Shown one piece after another: positions 34,436-43,318 of a stretch of 64,000 nt of DNA. The notes below the pieces were generated by a model. That model searched no databases. It worked only from the letters and a program-made list of their open reading frames with translations, and was not told the origin of the DNA. A program made the position numbers and the translations under genes. Every line of letters starts with the position of its first letter. Positions within the stretch are counted from its first letter, which is position 1. This DNA comes from Hymenobacter sp. DG01 (GTDB taxonomy: Bacteria > Bacteroidota > Bacteroidia > Cytophagales > Hymenobacteraceae), in contig NZ_CP040936.1 of assembly GCF_006352025.1 (NCBI RefSeq), positions 2,852,001 through 2,916,000 on the forward strand, given 5' to 3'.

Positions 34436-35299
34436 CTAGGTATTCAGCACCTCACCGCCGTTGGGATGAATGGCCTGACCGGTAATGTACGAGGCGTCTT
34501 CGGAGGCCAGGAACACGTAGGCGGGGGCTACCTCCGAGGGCTGGCCGGGGCGCTTCATGGTGGTGTCCTTGCCGAAAGACGCCACTTTCTCGGCGGGGAA
34601 GGTGGCCGGAATCAGGGGCGTCCAGATGGGGCCGGGAGCTACGGAGTTCACCCGGATTTTCTTTTCGGCCAGCTGCTGGGCAATGGAGCGGGTGTAGGCC
34701 GTAATGGCGCCTTTGGTGGAGGTGTAATCCACGAGCTGCTCGTTGCCGCGGTAGGCGTTGATGGAGGACGTATTGATGATGGAGTCCCCTTCCTTGAGGT
34801 GAGCCAGGGCTGCCCGCGTCACGCGCACGAAGGAGAAGAAGTTCACCTGGAAGGTATCCAGCCACTGCTCATCCTCAATGTCGGCCACGTTCTTGTTCAC
34901 GAACTGCTCGGCGGCGTTGTTCACCAGAATGTTCAGCTGGCCCAGCTCCTGCACCGTTTGGTCCACGATGGACTGGCAGAATTCCGGCTGGCGCAGGTCG
35001 CCGGACAGAGTGAGGCAGCGGCGGCCTTCGGCTTCCACCAGCTGGCGGGTTTCGTAGGCGTCCTGCTCTTCTTCGGGGAGGTAGGTGAAGGCCACGTCGG
35101 CGCCCTCGCGGGCGAAGTGCACGGCCACGGCCCGCCCAATGCCGGAGTCGCCGCCGGTAATGAGGGCCACTTTGCCCTGCAGTTTCTCACTACCCTTATA
35201 GCCGGGCCGGATGTACTCCGGCTGGGGCGTCATTTCCTGTTCAATACCCGGTTGCTGGTCCTGGGCTTGCGGTGGCAGGGTGGTTGGTTTGTTTTCCAT
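34436..35299 (-). CDS. SDR family oxidoreductase
   Basis: This 287-residue enzyme is a classical-type short-chain dehydrogenase. An N-terminal extension of about 40 residues, rich in Gln and Pro, comes first. The Rossmann motif is TGGDSGIGRAVA, followed by NNAAEQ. The catalytic Ser lies in INTSSINAY and the Tyr/Lys pair in YTSTK. The C-terminus reads ITGQAIHPNGGEVLNT. The extension and sequence style match the YghA/YdaD-type stress SDR group. Substrate is unknown. Start at 35299 is chosen because the longer frame has no support. Confidence 0.9.
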   Translation of the reverse strand: MENKPTTLPPQAQDQQPGIEQEMTPQPEYIRPGYKGSEKLQGKVALITGGDSGIGRAVAVHFAREGADVAFTYLPEEEQDAYETRQLVEAEGRRCLTLSGDLRQPEFCQSIVDQTVQELGQLNILVNNAAEQFVNKNVADIEDEQWLDTFQVNFFSFVRVTRAALAHLKEGDSIINTSSINAYRGNEQLVDYTSTKGAITAYTRSIAQQLAEKKIRVNSVAPGPIWTPLIPATFPAEKVASFGKDTTMKRPGQPSEVAPAYVFLASEDASYITGQAIHPNGGEVLNT

Positions 35300-35431
35300 A
35301 GCGTTAGTGAAGGTTAGAGCCTTTACCAACGGGCTACGGCGCCCCGGGTTACTGTGGAGCCGGGTCTTTCCCTGGCTTAGCGCGCCTCAGTTCCTACCCC
35401 CGCTTTCCAGCCAAAGGCGGCATTGGGTTAG

Positions 35432-35962
35432 CTACCGAAGGCCCGCCTGTGCTATGCGTGCCGTTACCAGCAGCTGTCCTACGTGCCGGGTGGTATGCTC
35501 GGTGGCGTGCACCAGCAGCCCCATCACGGTGCTGGGCAGCCCGGCCCGCCCCACCGACCGAAACTCGGGCAGCGTGGCTTCGGGAGTGGTGCGCAAAGTG
35601 GTGAGCATGGCCTCTACCTGGGCAGAGAATTGCCGGAGCAGGTTGGCGACGGTTTCGGGGGTAGCAGGGCCCTCTTTTTCCAAGGCCAGAAACTGGAATT
35701 GCGCTTCGCTGAGGGCTTCCTGACGGGCGTAGCTCTGCATCCGGTCGAGGACGCCGGCCAGGTGGCGCAGATGAAACCCAACGGAGGCTACCCCGGCGGT
35801 CCTTACCGGCAGCAGCTCATCGGGGAAATCGTGGAGCGCGGCTTCCAGCTCCTCACGGGCCTGGAGCAGGGCCATGGCCAGGGGCTGCATCAGGGGCGAG
35901 AATCCGGAGAGAGGGCCGCGCAGCCATACTTCGGGCAGAGAAGAAGCGGGAGGAGTTGTCAT
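35432..35962 (-). CDS. DinB/YfiT family protein
   Basis: This 176-residue protein fits the DinB-like four-helix bundle. The metal-binding histidines are likely those in FHLRHLAGVLDR and in HATEHTTRHVGQ. Family members are often thiol- or stress-related metal enzymes of unknown substrate. The ATG at 35962 is preferred; the longer frame adds 42 residues with no family match. It is divergent from the aminotransferase at 36132. Confidence 0.85.
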   Translation of the reverse strand: MTTPPASSLPEVWLRGPLSGFSPLMQPLAMALLQAREELEAALHDFPDELLPVRTAGVASVGFHLRHLAGVLDRMQSYARQEALSEAQFQFLALEKEGPATPETVANLLRQFSAQVEAMLTTLRTTPEATLPEFRSVGRAGLPSTVMGLLVHATEHTTRHVGQLLVTARIAQAGLR

Positions 35963-36131
35963 GGCAGCATAACCGGCGGGGCGGGCTGGGGTTTGGGGCA
36001 GGCGGCGGGGTAGGCGGATTTCTTTTCTTCCTGACCGGAAGCAATTTCCTACCCCCAGCTGGGCCCCAAAGCCTCCGGTTACTTTCAATAGGAAGTGCCT
36101 TATTCAGCCCGAATGGCCTATCTTTAAGCCC

Positions 36132-37328
36132 ATGCTCCAGATTTCGCAGCGTGGCCTGGCCTTGCCACCCTCCCCTTACCGCCGCCTCACCCCGTACGCC
36201 GACGATGCCCGCCGGCGCGGCATTACGGTACACCCGCTCAACATCGGTCAGCCCGATATTGAAACGCCCCCTACCATGCTGGCGGCCGTGCAGCAGGCCG
36301 ACATCCGGGTGCTGGAATACGGCCCCACGGCGGGCTACCCCAGCTACCGCCAGAAACTGGCCGAGTACTACCAGCGCTTGGGCCTGCCCGTGGCCGCCGA
36401 CGACATTCTGGTGACGACGGGGGGTAGCGAATCGATTTCGTTTGCCCTGCTGGCTTGCCTCAACCCCGGCGACGAGTTCATCGTGCCTGAGCCTTTTTAC
36501 GGCCCCTACAACGCCTTCGCCATTGCAACCGGCACGCACGTGGTGGCCGTGGCCTCTCACCTGGAAAATGACTTTGCGCTGCCGCCCATTGCGGAGTTTG
36601 AGCGTCGCATCACGCCGCGCACCAAGGCCATCCTCATCTGCAGTCCCAACAACCCCACCGGCTACGTGTATAGCCGCTCGGAGCTGGAGCAGCTGAAGGA
36701 GCTGTGCCTGCGCCACAACCTGTACCTGCTCGCCGATGAGGCCTACCGCGAGTTCTGCTACGATGACGCCTTCACCAGCGCCCTGAGTCTGGCAGGAGCC
36801 GATGAGCACGTGGTACTGCTCGATACCATCTCGAAGCGCTACAGTGCCTGCGGGGCTCGTATTGGGGCCTTGGTGACAAAGAACAAGGCGCTACGCGACG
36901 TTATTTTCAAGCTGGCTCAGCTGCGGGTGTGCCCGCCCGGCCTGGGGCAGCTGCTGGCAGAAGCCGCCGCCGACTTGCCCGAGGACTATTTCGACCACAC
37001 CAAAGCCGAGTACCAGGCCCGCCGCGACCTGATGGTGAGCCGCCTGCGGGCCATGCCCGGCGTACGCTGCCCTTTGCCGCGCGGGGCGTTCTACGTGCTC
37101 TGCCACTTGCCTGTGGACGATGCCGAGCGGTTTGCCCGGTGGCTGCTGGAAGACTTCAGCTACCAGGGCCAGACGCTGATGGTGTCGCCGGCCGCAGGGT
37201 TCTACGCCACCGCCAGCCTGGGCCGCCAGCAGATGCGCCTGGCCTACGTGGTCAACCAGGAGGTCATCAACCAGGCCATGGACTGCCTGGAAGTGGCCCT
37301 GCAGCAGTACCCAGGTCGGCAGGAGTAA
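36132..37328 (+). CDS. Class I/II PLP-dependent aminotransferase
   Basis: This 398-residue enzyme is a fold-type I aminotransferase of the aspartate/aromatic group. Motifs in order: LNIGQPDIETP near the N-terminus, YGPTAGYPSYRQ, TTGGSESISFAL (cofactor phosphate), SPNNPTG (Asn) and LADEAYREFCY (Asp and Tyr). The Schiff-base lysine is Lys235 in TISKRYSACGAR. The substrate Arg is expected near MRLAYV at the C-terminus. Substrate is not readable. A near -7 box (TATCTTTA) lies just upstream at about 36118. An inverted repeat follows the gene. Confidence 0.93.
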   Translation: MLQISQRGLALPPSPYRRLTPYADDARRRGITVHPLNIGQPDIETPPTMLAAVQQADIRVLEYGPTAGYPSYRQKLAEYYQRLGLPVAADDILVTTGGSESISFALLACLNPGDEFIVPEPFYGPYNAFAIATGTHVVAVASHLENDFALPPIAEFERRITPRTKAILICSPNNPTGYVYSRSELEQLKELCLRHNLYLLADEAYREFCYDDAFTSALSLAGADEHVVLLDTISKRYSACGARIGALVTKNKALRDVIFKLAQLRVCPPGLGQLLAEAAADLPEDYFDHTKAEYQARRDLMVSRLRAMPGVRCPLPRGAFYVLCHLPVDDAERFARWLLEDFSYQGQTLMVSPAAGFYATASLGRQQMRLAYVVNQEVINQAMDCLEVALQQYPGRQE

Positions 37329-37372
37329 GGGAATTAAGCCGTGTTCCGGTGCCGGAAGTAAGCAGGCCGTTA

Positions 37373-37448
37373 TCATTCGTAACGGGGTGAGGAATCTGAG
37401 TTATACACTCGAAATATGAACCCAGATGCCTCACCCCGTTCCGAATGA
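37373..37448. repeat. Imperfect 26-bp inverted repeat, element E
   Basis: Arms 37373-37398 (TCATTCGTAACGGGGTGAGG then AATCTG) and 37423-37448 pair with two mismatches around a 24-nt loop. GAGGAATCTGAG is shared exactly with element D. It lies between the aminotransferase and a small secreted protein gene. Confidence 0.85.
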
Positions 37449-37526
37449 CAGCTGGCTTTGCTGGTAGCACAACCGTACGAAGCTTTTCAGTATCTTCTGG
37501 GCTGATTCTTGCCTGTTCTTGCCCCG

Positions 37527-38018
37527 ATGAAACGCTTTCTGCCTCTGCTACTCCTGCCGCTGCTGGGTTCCGTGCCCAAAGCCCTACCCCCTCTCCTGCC
37601 CGACTCTGCCCGCCTGCTTACCCTGCGCATCAACGGGCAGCCGGTGGAAGCGGATACGACCAGCTCCCGCTTCTTTCTGGGCACCGACCGCGCCCTGCGC
37701 CTGAACATTGTGAGGGCCGATGACCCCGACGGCGAGGGCCTGACCATTATCATCGACCGGTTCCCGATTCAGGCCGGTACCTACACGTTCCAGGAAATCC
37801 TGAGCGGCCGCAACCGCGACGCCTCTTACCGTTACGGCAGCACCGCCGCCTACTCCAAATCCTGCCCCGATAACCCCGGCTCCGTGACCATTACTGGCGT
37901 AAACGCCGCCCGGCACTGGCTGGCTGGGTCCTACCGCTGCCAGGTTTGCGAATCGGGCCGGGGCGGCAAGCGCCTCACCCTGGAAGGTACCTTCCGCTAC
38001 CCCGTAGAGAAGGAGTAA
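37527..38018 (+). CDS. Hypothetical secreted protein, 163 aa
   Basis: The leader MKRFLPLLLLPLLGSVPKA is a Sec signal. The mature part is predicted mostly beta (LTLRINGQPVEADTTSS, LTIIIDRFPIQAGTYTF, VTITGVNAARHWLAGSY, RLTLEGTFRYPV) and holds three Cys, two of them in RCQVCE. It resembles small beta-sandwich proteins of Bacteroidota of unknown function. I use the ATG at 37527 because the earlier TTG would add six residues before a good signal. Confidence 0.75.
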   Translation: MKRFLPLLLLPLLGSVPKALPPLLPDSARLLTLRINGQPVEADTTSSRFFLGTDRALRLNIVRADDPDGEGLTIIIDRFPIQAGTYTFQEILSGRNRDASYRYGSTAAYSKSCPDNPGSVTITGVNAARHWLAGSYRCQVCESGRGGKRLTLEGTFRYPVEKE

Positions 38019-38261
38019 GTGGTGAGGTTGTGAACTGGTGAGTGAGTGAATGAGTGAAGTGCAGTCCTGTCATGGCGAGCGGAGCGAAGCCATCCGTCCT
38101 GCGCAAAATCCCTACCCCCTGAAACGTGACAAGCCCTTACTTCCTGCGTGGAGGTAAGGGCTTGTCGCATTACTAGGCTTGTCACAAAGAGAGGACGGAT
38201 GGCTTCGTCGTGCCTCCTCGCCATGACGACTCACCAATTCACTATCTCACCAGTTCACCAC
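38019..38261. repeat. Nested compound inverted repeat, element C
   Basis: Three nested layers lie between convergent genes. The outer arms are GTGAACTGGTGAG and GTGAGTGAATGAG-type words, with their complements near 38228-38260. The middle arms are TCATGGCGAG ... CGAAGCCATCCGTCCT (38070-38100) and its complement (38193-38225), with different inner 5-9 nt. The inner stem GACAAGCCCTTAC (38128-38140) pairs with GTAAGGGCTTGTC (about 38154-38166). The middle layer belongs to the REP-like motif family. Confidence 0.85.
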
Positions 38262-39302
38262 TTAAATAGTGGCCAGGTCCAGCACGAAGCGGTACTTCAC
38301 GTCGGACTTGAGCATGCGCTCATAAGCTTCGTTGATGTAGTCCATCCGGATGATTTCCACGTCGCTCATTACGTTGTGCTCGGCGCAGAAGTCGAGCATT
38401 TCCTGCGTTTCCTTGATGCCCCCAATCAGCGAGCCGGCAATGCGGCGGCGCTTGGCAATGAGGTTGAAAGCGTGCAATTGCGGCGCTTCCGGCGGTACGC
38501 CCAGCAGTACCATGGTGCCATCGAGGCGCAGGGTGCTGATGTAGGGCGTCAGGTCCATGGTAGCCGATACGGTATTGATGATCAGGTCGAAGTAGTTCGA
38601 CACCGATTTCATCGACTCCTGATCTTTGCTAACCACGAACTTATGAGCGCCCAGGGCTTTGGCGTCGGCTTCTTTGTTGGGCGAGGTGCTGAATACGGTT
38701 ACCTCGCAGCCCAGGGCGGCGGCAAATTTCACGGCCATGTGACCCAGACCGCCCAGACCCATTACAGCCACCCGGTCACCGGCTTTGGCGTTCCACTGGC
38801 GCAGCGGCGACCAGGTGGTGATGCCGGCGCACAGCAACGGGGCTACGCGGGCCAGATCGAGCTTTTCCGATACGTGCAGCACGAATTTCTCCGTTACCAC
38901 GATGTGGTTGGAGTAGCCGCCGTAGGTCACGGTGCCGTCGCGGTCCTGGGCGCCGTAGGTACCCACGAAGCCTTCGTCGCAGTACTGCTCCAGGCCTTCG
39001 TTACACTCGGGGCAGTGCTGGCAGGAGTTTACCATGCAGCCTACGCCGGCCAGGTCGCCTACCTTAAAGCCTTTTACGTGGGCGCCCACTTCGGTCACGC
39101 GGCCCACAATTTCGTGGCCGGGCACCATCGGGAATACGGAGCCGCCCCACTCGTCGCGCACCTGGTGCAAATCGGAGTGGCACACGCCGCAGAACAGAAT
39201 TTCGATGCGTACATCGTGGGCGCCTACCTCGCGGCGCTGGAAATCGAAGGGTACGAGGGGCGCGTTTACCGCCGGAGCGGCATAGCCTTTTGCTTCTGAC
39301 AT
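38262..39302 (-). CDS. Zinc-dependent alcohol dehydrogenase, MDR family
   Basis: This 346-residue NAD(P)-dependent enzyme is of the cinnamyl-alcohol/YahK type. The catalytic zinc Cys lies in FCGVCHSDLHQ and the His in PGHEIVGRV. The structural zinc cluster is CQHCPECNEGLEQYC, although the usual four-Cys spacing should be checked. The cofactor motif is MGLGGLGHMAVKFA. It reduces aldehydes or oxidises alcohols in the cytosol; the physiological substrate is unknown. It is monocistronic and its 3' end abuts element C. Confidence 0.93.
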   Translation of the reverse strand: MSEAKGYAAPAVNAPLVPFDFQRREVGAHDVRIEILFCGVCHSDLHQVRDEWGGSVFPMVPGHEIVGRVTEVGAHVKGFKVGDLAGVGCMVNSCQHCPECNEGLEQYCDEGFVGTYGAQDRDGTVTYGGYSNHIVVTEKFVLHVSEKLDLARVAPLLCAGITTWSPLRQWNAKAGDRVAVMGLGGLGHMAVKFAAALGCEVTVFSTSPNKEADAKALGAHKFVVSKDQESMKSVSNYFDLIINTVSATMDLTPYISTLRLDGTMVLLGVPPEAPQLHAFNLIAKRRRIAGSLIGGIKETQEMLDFCAEHNVMSDVEIIRMDYINEAYERMLKSDVKYRFVLDLATI

Positions 39303-39479
39303 GAGAAGGGTTGGTTGTAGAGTAGCAAAAAAATCAGTGCGAAGCCTCTAAACTGATTCAGGGACGGAAGGTTTGGCCGGAGCTGCAACACGGAGGGCCG
39401 ACCGGTTGTGTTTGCTGCGCATAACTTGGCGTTGTGCTATATCTTACCCGGCTCTGCCACTCCCCTCAACCAGTAGTTT

Positions 39480-40136
39480 ATGACTCCCCAAACTGAACAA
39501 GCGCCGCCTACAACCGGCCTGAAACGCAACTCCCTGGGCCTGCGCATCTGGCACTGGACCAACTCAGCCCTGGTTTCGGCGCAGCTGCTGACCATTCTAT
39601 TTCTGTCGGTGATTGTCAAGACCAAAACGCTGGCCCCAGAGTTCAGCAAGGCACTGGCCGAAAAAGGCGTACAGATGAGCCCTACCGACTTGCGCGGCCT
39701 CTCGCGTATTGTTTCGCACCGCATCTGGGACTGGCACATCTGGCTGGGCCTGGCACTGGCGGTGGTGCTGGCCTACCGGGTGCTGGTGAGCTTCCGGCAG
39801 CGCGGCGGCCAACGCACCGCCGCCAAACTGGCCCGCCTGAAGGCCCGCACTGCCCAGGGCGACCCTACCGTGGGGCTGGGCGTATGGGTGCGATACTCCT
39901 ACCGCGCCTTCTACCTAGTACTGGCCGTGATGGTAGTTACGGGCCTAATTCTCGTGTTCGAGGATTACTTCCGCAGCATCGAGCATACGGCCAAGGAAAT
40001 TCATAATGCCTCCATGTACCTCGTCATTGCCTTCGTGGTGGCGCACATCCTGGGCGTGTTCCGCGCTGAAGTGACACACGAGCCCGGCATCACCTCCGAC
40101 ATGATACACGGCGGCCGACCCGTGGAAAACGCCTAG
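39480..40136 (+). CDS. Cytochrome b561/b6-type membrane protein
   Basis: This 218-residue protein has four hydrophobic helices and histidines placed as in di-heme b-type cytochromes: RIWHWTNS in the first helix, SHRIWDWHIWLG in the second, EHTAKEIHNASMYLV near the fourth and FVVAHILG within it. It resembles the cytochrome b subunit of Ni-Fe hydrogenases and related quinone reductases. No partner oxidoreductase is nearby, so its role is unclear. A TAACTTGG stretch upstream (about 39423) is a near -7 box. Confidence 0.85.
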   Translation: MTPQTEQAPPTTGLKRNSLGLRIWHWTNSALVSAQLLTILFLSVIVKTKTLAPEFSKALAEKGVQMSPTDLRGLSRIVSHRIWDWHIWLGLALAVVLAYRVLVSFRQRGGQRTAAKLARLKARTAQGDPTVGLGVWVRYSYRAFYLVLAVMVVTGLILVFEDYFRSIEHTAKEIHNASMYLVIAFVVAHILGVFRAEVTHEPGITSDMIHGGRPVENA

Positions 40137-40250
40137 CCTCTATTGGCTTAGCGCCGGGCGCCAGCCCAGGGCCTGCCTCCGCGGGTGGCCGTGGGCTTCT
40201 TTCTTTTCCGTTGCTTTGCTAGGCCATTTCTTCTGGCCGCTAAGAATATC

Positions 40251-41192
40251 ATGCCGTCATCTTCTTCAGCCGCCCCAAAACCGCTACGCCCTATTCTGCT
40301 GGCTACGTTGGGGGCCATGCTGTTTTCTTCCACCTTCCTGCTCAACCGCCTGATGGCTACCACCGGCGGCTCCTGGGTTTGGACGGCGGTGCTACGCTAC
40401 GCCTACACCGCCCTGATTCTGACGGGCTGGCTGCTGCTGCGCGGCGAGTGGGCGGGGTTCTGGCGGTTCTGGCGCGGCTCGTGGCGGCTGTGGGTGCTGT
40501 GGGGCAGTGTGGGCATTGGTGTGTTCTACTCGCTGGTAGCCGTGGCAGCCGAGTTCAGCCCAGCCTGGCTGATAGCGGGCTCCTTCCAGTTGGTACTGCT
40601 CTCGGGCCTGCTGCTTACTCCCTTCATTTACCCCGACCACCGCGCTAAGCTCAATCTGCCGGCCCTGCGTATGGCGGGGGTGGTAGTGGTGGGCGTGCTC
40701 CTAATGCAGGTTGAAAACGTAACCCAGGGCTTTTCAGCGAAGGCACTGCTGGGCTTTGGCATGATCGTCGTGTCCACGTTTCTCTATCCCCTCGCCAACC
40801 GCAAAGTGCTGCTATATCTGGAAACGGCCCCGGTGCGGGTTTCGGCGGTACAGATGGTATTGGGCCTTACCCTGGGCAGCCTACCGTTCTGGGCGCTGGT
40901 GTCGGTGTGGGGCGGCCTTACAGGTCCGGGCCCTACCCCGCAGCAGTGGGGCTACACCTTTGTAGTGGCACTGCTCGCCGGCGTAGTAGCCACCGGGCTG
41001 TTCTACTACGCCCTGGCCCTGGCCGGCCCGAATGCTACCCTGCTCGGGGCCGTGGAAGCTACCCAGTCGGTGGAACTGCTGACCACCGTGGCTATTGAAG
41101 TGACGCTGCTGGGTGCCCCACTCCCCTCGCCCCTGAGCTGGGCGGGCATGACCCTGGTGGTACTGGGGATTGTGCTCTACAGTCGGCTGTAA
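40251..41192 (+). CDS. EmrE-type DMT family transporter
   Basis: This 313-residue protein has about ten hydrophobic helices and follows the PF13536-like multidrug resistance efflux pattern (RPILLATLGAMLFSSTFLLN at the start, GVVATGLFYYALALAGPNA near helix 8-9). It lies 114 bp after the cytochrome gene, same strand. The substrate is unknown. I use the ATG at 40251; a GTG 22 codons earlier would add a hydrophobic, basic stretch without family support. Confidence 0.85.
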   Translation: MPSSSSAAPKPLRPILLATLGAMLFSSTFLLNRLMATTGGSWVWTAVLRYAYTALILTGWLLLRGEWAGFWRFWRGSWRLWVLWGSVGIGVFYSLVAVAAEFSPAWLIAGSFQLVLLSGLLLTPFIYPDHRAKLNLPALRMAGVVVVGVLLMQVENVTQGFSAKALLGFGMIVVSTFLYPLANRKVLLYLETAPVRVSAVQMVLGLTLGSLPFWALVSVWGGLTGPGPTPQQWGYTFVVALLAGVVATGLFYYALALAGPNATLLGAVEATQSVELLTTVAIEVTLLGAPLPSPLSWAGMTLVVLGIVLYSRL

Positions 41193-41209
41193 TAGGGTTA
41201 CGCTTCGCC

Positions 41210-41932
41210 TCAGCGCGATTTATCAAGCTGCTCCTGGGCGCCGGGCTCGGCAGAAACGACCTGTACCGGCGGAGCATCCTGTGGGGCCGGGGCCTGCCAG
41301 CCCTTGCGCAGCATTTCGGCCACCTGCTCCTTCAGGCGCCGCATCGATTCGTGGGCGAACCTGCGCTGCAGCATGCGCCCGAACAGCCGGAAGCCGATCC
41401 AGTAAAACGGGTTGCTGATGCGGCCCGTCTGCGAAAACGCATGAATATGAAACCGCACCCGACCCGTGGTCAGGTTTTTATGGATGGTGAAGTCAATTTG
41501 CCCGCGCTCGAAGTGGCCTTCCAGGGTGCGGTAATTGTAACCCCACACCTGCTCCTGCTCGCCGGTGGGCAGCGTTTGCCGCTCGTCCGTCACGCCCCCG
41601 ATGCGCACCCCAAACCAGAACGTGAACAGCAGGAAGCGGCCCCGCAGCACCATCACGCGCTGCTCCAGGGGCTGATCGGGCAGGAAGATGCCGGTAATCA
41701 GATCAGGAGGCGGGAAGGTGTAGTTGCGCAGCACCTCGCGGGCTGCCGCCCAGGAGCCGTGCGGGTCCGGGGGGCCGGGGGCTTCCAGGGGCAGCTCCGC
41801 TTCGTAGTCGTCCACGCGCCAGCCGTTTTCGGGCGTGTACTCACTGGTTTTGGTCAGGTCGAAGTTGTAGCCGGCCTTCGTGTAGGCCTCCAGGCGGGCC
41901 TTCTGGAGCTGATAAAGCGGCGGCTTAGGCAT
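41210..41932 (-). CDS. DUF1990 (UPF0548) family protein
   Basis: This 240-residue protein matches the DUF1990 family: VWGYNYRTLEGHFERGQIDF, then VRFHIHAFSQTGR, and RLFGRMLQRRFAHESMRRLK near the end. It lacks a signal peptide. The family function is unknown; a lipid- or ligand-binding beta barrel has been suggested by fold. The gene overlaps the upstream paralogue by 8 bp, so the pair is translationally coupled. Confidence 0.85.
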   Translation of the reverse strand: MPKPPLYQLQKARLEAYTKAGYNFDLTKTSEYTPENGWRVDDYEAELPLEAPGPPDPHGSWAAAREVLRNYTFPPPDLITGIFLPDQPLEQRVMVLRGRFLLFTFWFGVRIGGVTDERQTLPTGEQEQVWGYNYRTLEGHFERGQIDFTIHKNLTTGRVRFHIHAFSQTGRISNPFYWIGFRLFGRMLQRRFAHESMRRLKEQVAEMLRKGWQAPAPQDAPPVQVVSAEPGAQEQLDKSR

Positions 41933-42494
41933 CGTGGGTTACTTCGGTTCCGGTGGTGTCCTGCTTTACGGTTTCTACCTGCACGGGGCATAGTTGAAGC
42001 CCGCCGCTGCGCTCGGCCACGCGCTGGCAAAACGTTTCCCAGGTTTGCTGCTGCACTTTGCGGCCCACACCCAGCGTGTCGTAGGTCAGGGCCACTAGCC
42101 CGTCGCGGGAGCGGGCCTTCGAGTGAATTTCGAAGCGCAGCGTATCGGGCAGGGAGGCGTGGGGGCGCAGCGTGAAGCAGATGCGACCAGCCTCGGGGTG
42201 GTTTTCGAGGGTAGCCAGCTCAAAGAAGTCGGGGCCTATTTCCGTCACGCGCACCTCCCCATTCCAGGGCCCCAGTATTTTGATATGAAACTCGTCGCCC
42301 ACGTTCAGGCCAGTGCCGTGGCCTTGTTTCTTCTCGAAGTCGGCCAGGGAATCCGGGGCATATTCGGGCAGGTGGCTTTTGATGTGCTGCAGCAGTTCGG
42401 AGGCCGACTGGCGCGGGTGCTGCACATCTACCCAGTAGCGGCGCTCGAAAAATGGGCCGCTGCCGGTGTGGGCGGGTTGTTCAGCTTTAGACAT
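41925..42494 (-). CDS. Second DUF1990-like protein
   Basis: This 189-residue protein appears to be a shorter relative of its downstream partner: GDEFHIKILGPWNGEVRV, FFELATLENHPEAG, LRFEIHSKARSRDGLV and then a helical end. Its last codons overlap the start of the next gene. I am less sure of the family than for the partner. Two coupled members suggest a heteromeric complex, which is an inference. Confidence 0.7.
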   Translation of the reverse strand: MSKAEQPAHTGSGPFFERRYWVDVQHPRQSASELLQHIKSHLPEYAPDSLADFEKKQGHGTGLNVGDEFHIKILGPWNGEVRVTEIGPDFFELATLENHPEAGRICFTLRPHASLPDTLRFEIHSKARSRDGLVALTYDTLGVGRKVQQQTWETFCQRVAERSGGLQLCPVQVETVKQDTTGTEVTHDA

Positions 42495-42631
42495 GGCAGG
42501 GAAAGGTAGTTGACCAGAATAACGTAGGTGGCCGACCGGGGTTGTAGCCCAGCCAGGGGGTAGGCGCCCGATAACCCCGCTGCGGCCGGGGTAGTAGAAG
42601 TAGCATTCACTTGCCCTACCCCCCTCTGCCC

Positions 42632-43318
42632 ATGGCCTACTACCGCCCGCCCGGCCTAGCCCCCGACCCCATCATCGTGCGTGACCTCACGCGCCAGCAA
42701 GACGAAATGCGCACTCTGGTCCGGCTGGAGCCCTTGCCCCATGAGCCCCAGCTTATTGCCGGCTGCGACTCCTCGTTCCCTACCCCCGAAACGGTGCTGT
42801 CGGTGTTTGTGGTGCTGCGTTTTCCCTCCCTCGAAGTGGTGGAGAGGGTGTACCATACCAGCCCCGTAACCCTGCCCTATATTCCGGGCCTGTTGTCTTT
42901 CCGCGAGGCCCCCAACCTGCTGCTGGCCTACGAAAAGCTCCGGCACCAGCCCGACGTGATTATGGTGGACGGCCACGGTATTGCCCACCCACGCCGCATG
43001 GGTATTGCCGCCCACCTGGGCGTCATGCTCGATGTGCCTACGTTTGGAGTAGCTAAGCAGAAGCTTACCGGCACCTATCAGGAGCCGGCCCTTACTAAAG
43101 GCAGCCTCTCGCCCCTTACCGACAAAAACGGGGAGCTATTAGGAGAGGTCATTCGCAGTAAAGACAAGGTGAACCCATTATTCGTGAGCCCCGGCCACCG
43201 CTGCGACCAGGCCACGGCTACCCGCCTCACGCTGGCTTGCCTGCGCGGGTATAAGCTGCCGGAGCCCACCCGCCTGGCCGACCACTGGGCCGAAGAGTTT
43301 AAAAAAGACCTGAAGTAA
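42632..43318 (+). CDS. nfi: Endonuclease V
   Basis: This 228-residue enzyme cuts DNA one phosphodiester 3' to deaminated bases such as hypoxanthine. The key stretches are present: IAGCDSSF (metal Asp), YIPGLLSFREAP (the PYIP wedge) and MVDGHGIAHPRRMGIAAHLG (second Asp and the conserved His/Arg). The Lys in VAKQKLTG also fits. I use the ATG at 42632 over the TTG seven codons earlier. It forms the second DNA-repair gene of the window with uvsE but is not linked to it. Confidence 0.94.
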   Translation: MAYYRPPGLAPDPIIVRDLTRQQDEMRTLVRLEPLPHEPQLIAGCDSSFPTPETVLSVFVVLRFPSLEVVERVYHTSPVTLPYIPGLLSFREAPNLLLAYEKLRHQPDVIMVDGHGIAHPRRMGIAAHLGVMLDVPTFGVAKQKLTGTYQEPALTKGSLSPLTDKNGELLGEVIRSKDKVNPLFVSPGHRCDQATATRLTLACLRGYKLPEPTRLADHWAEEFKKDLK

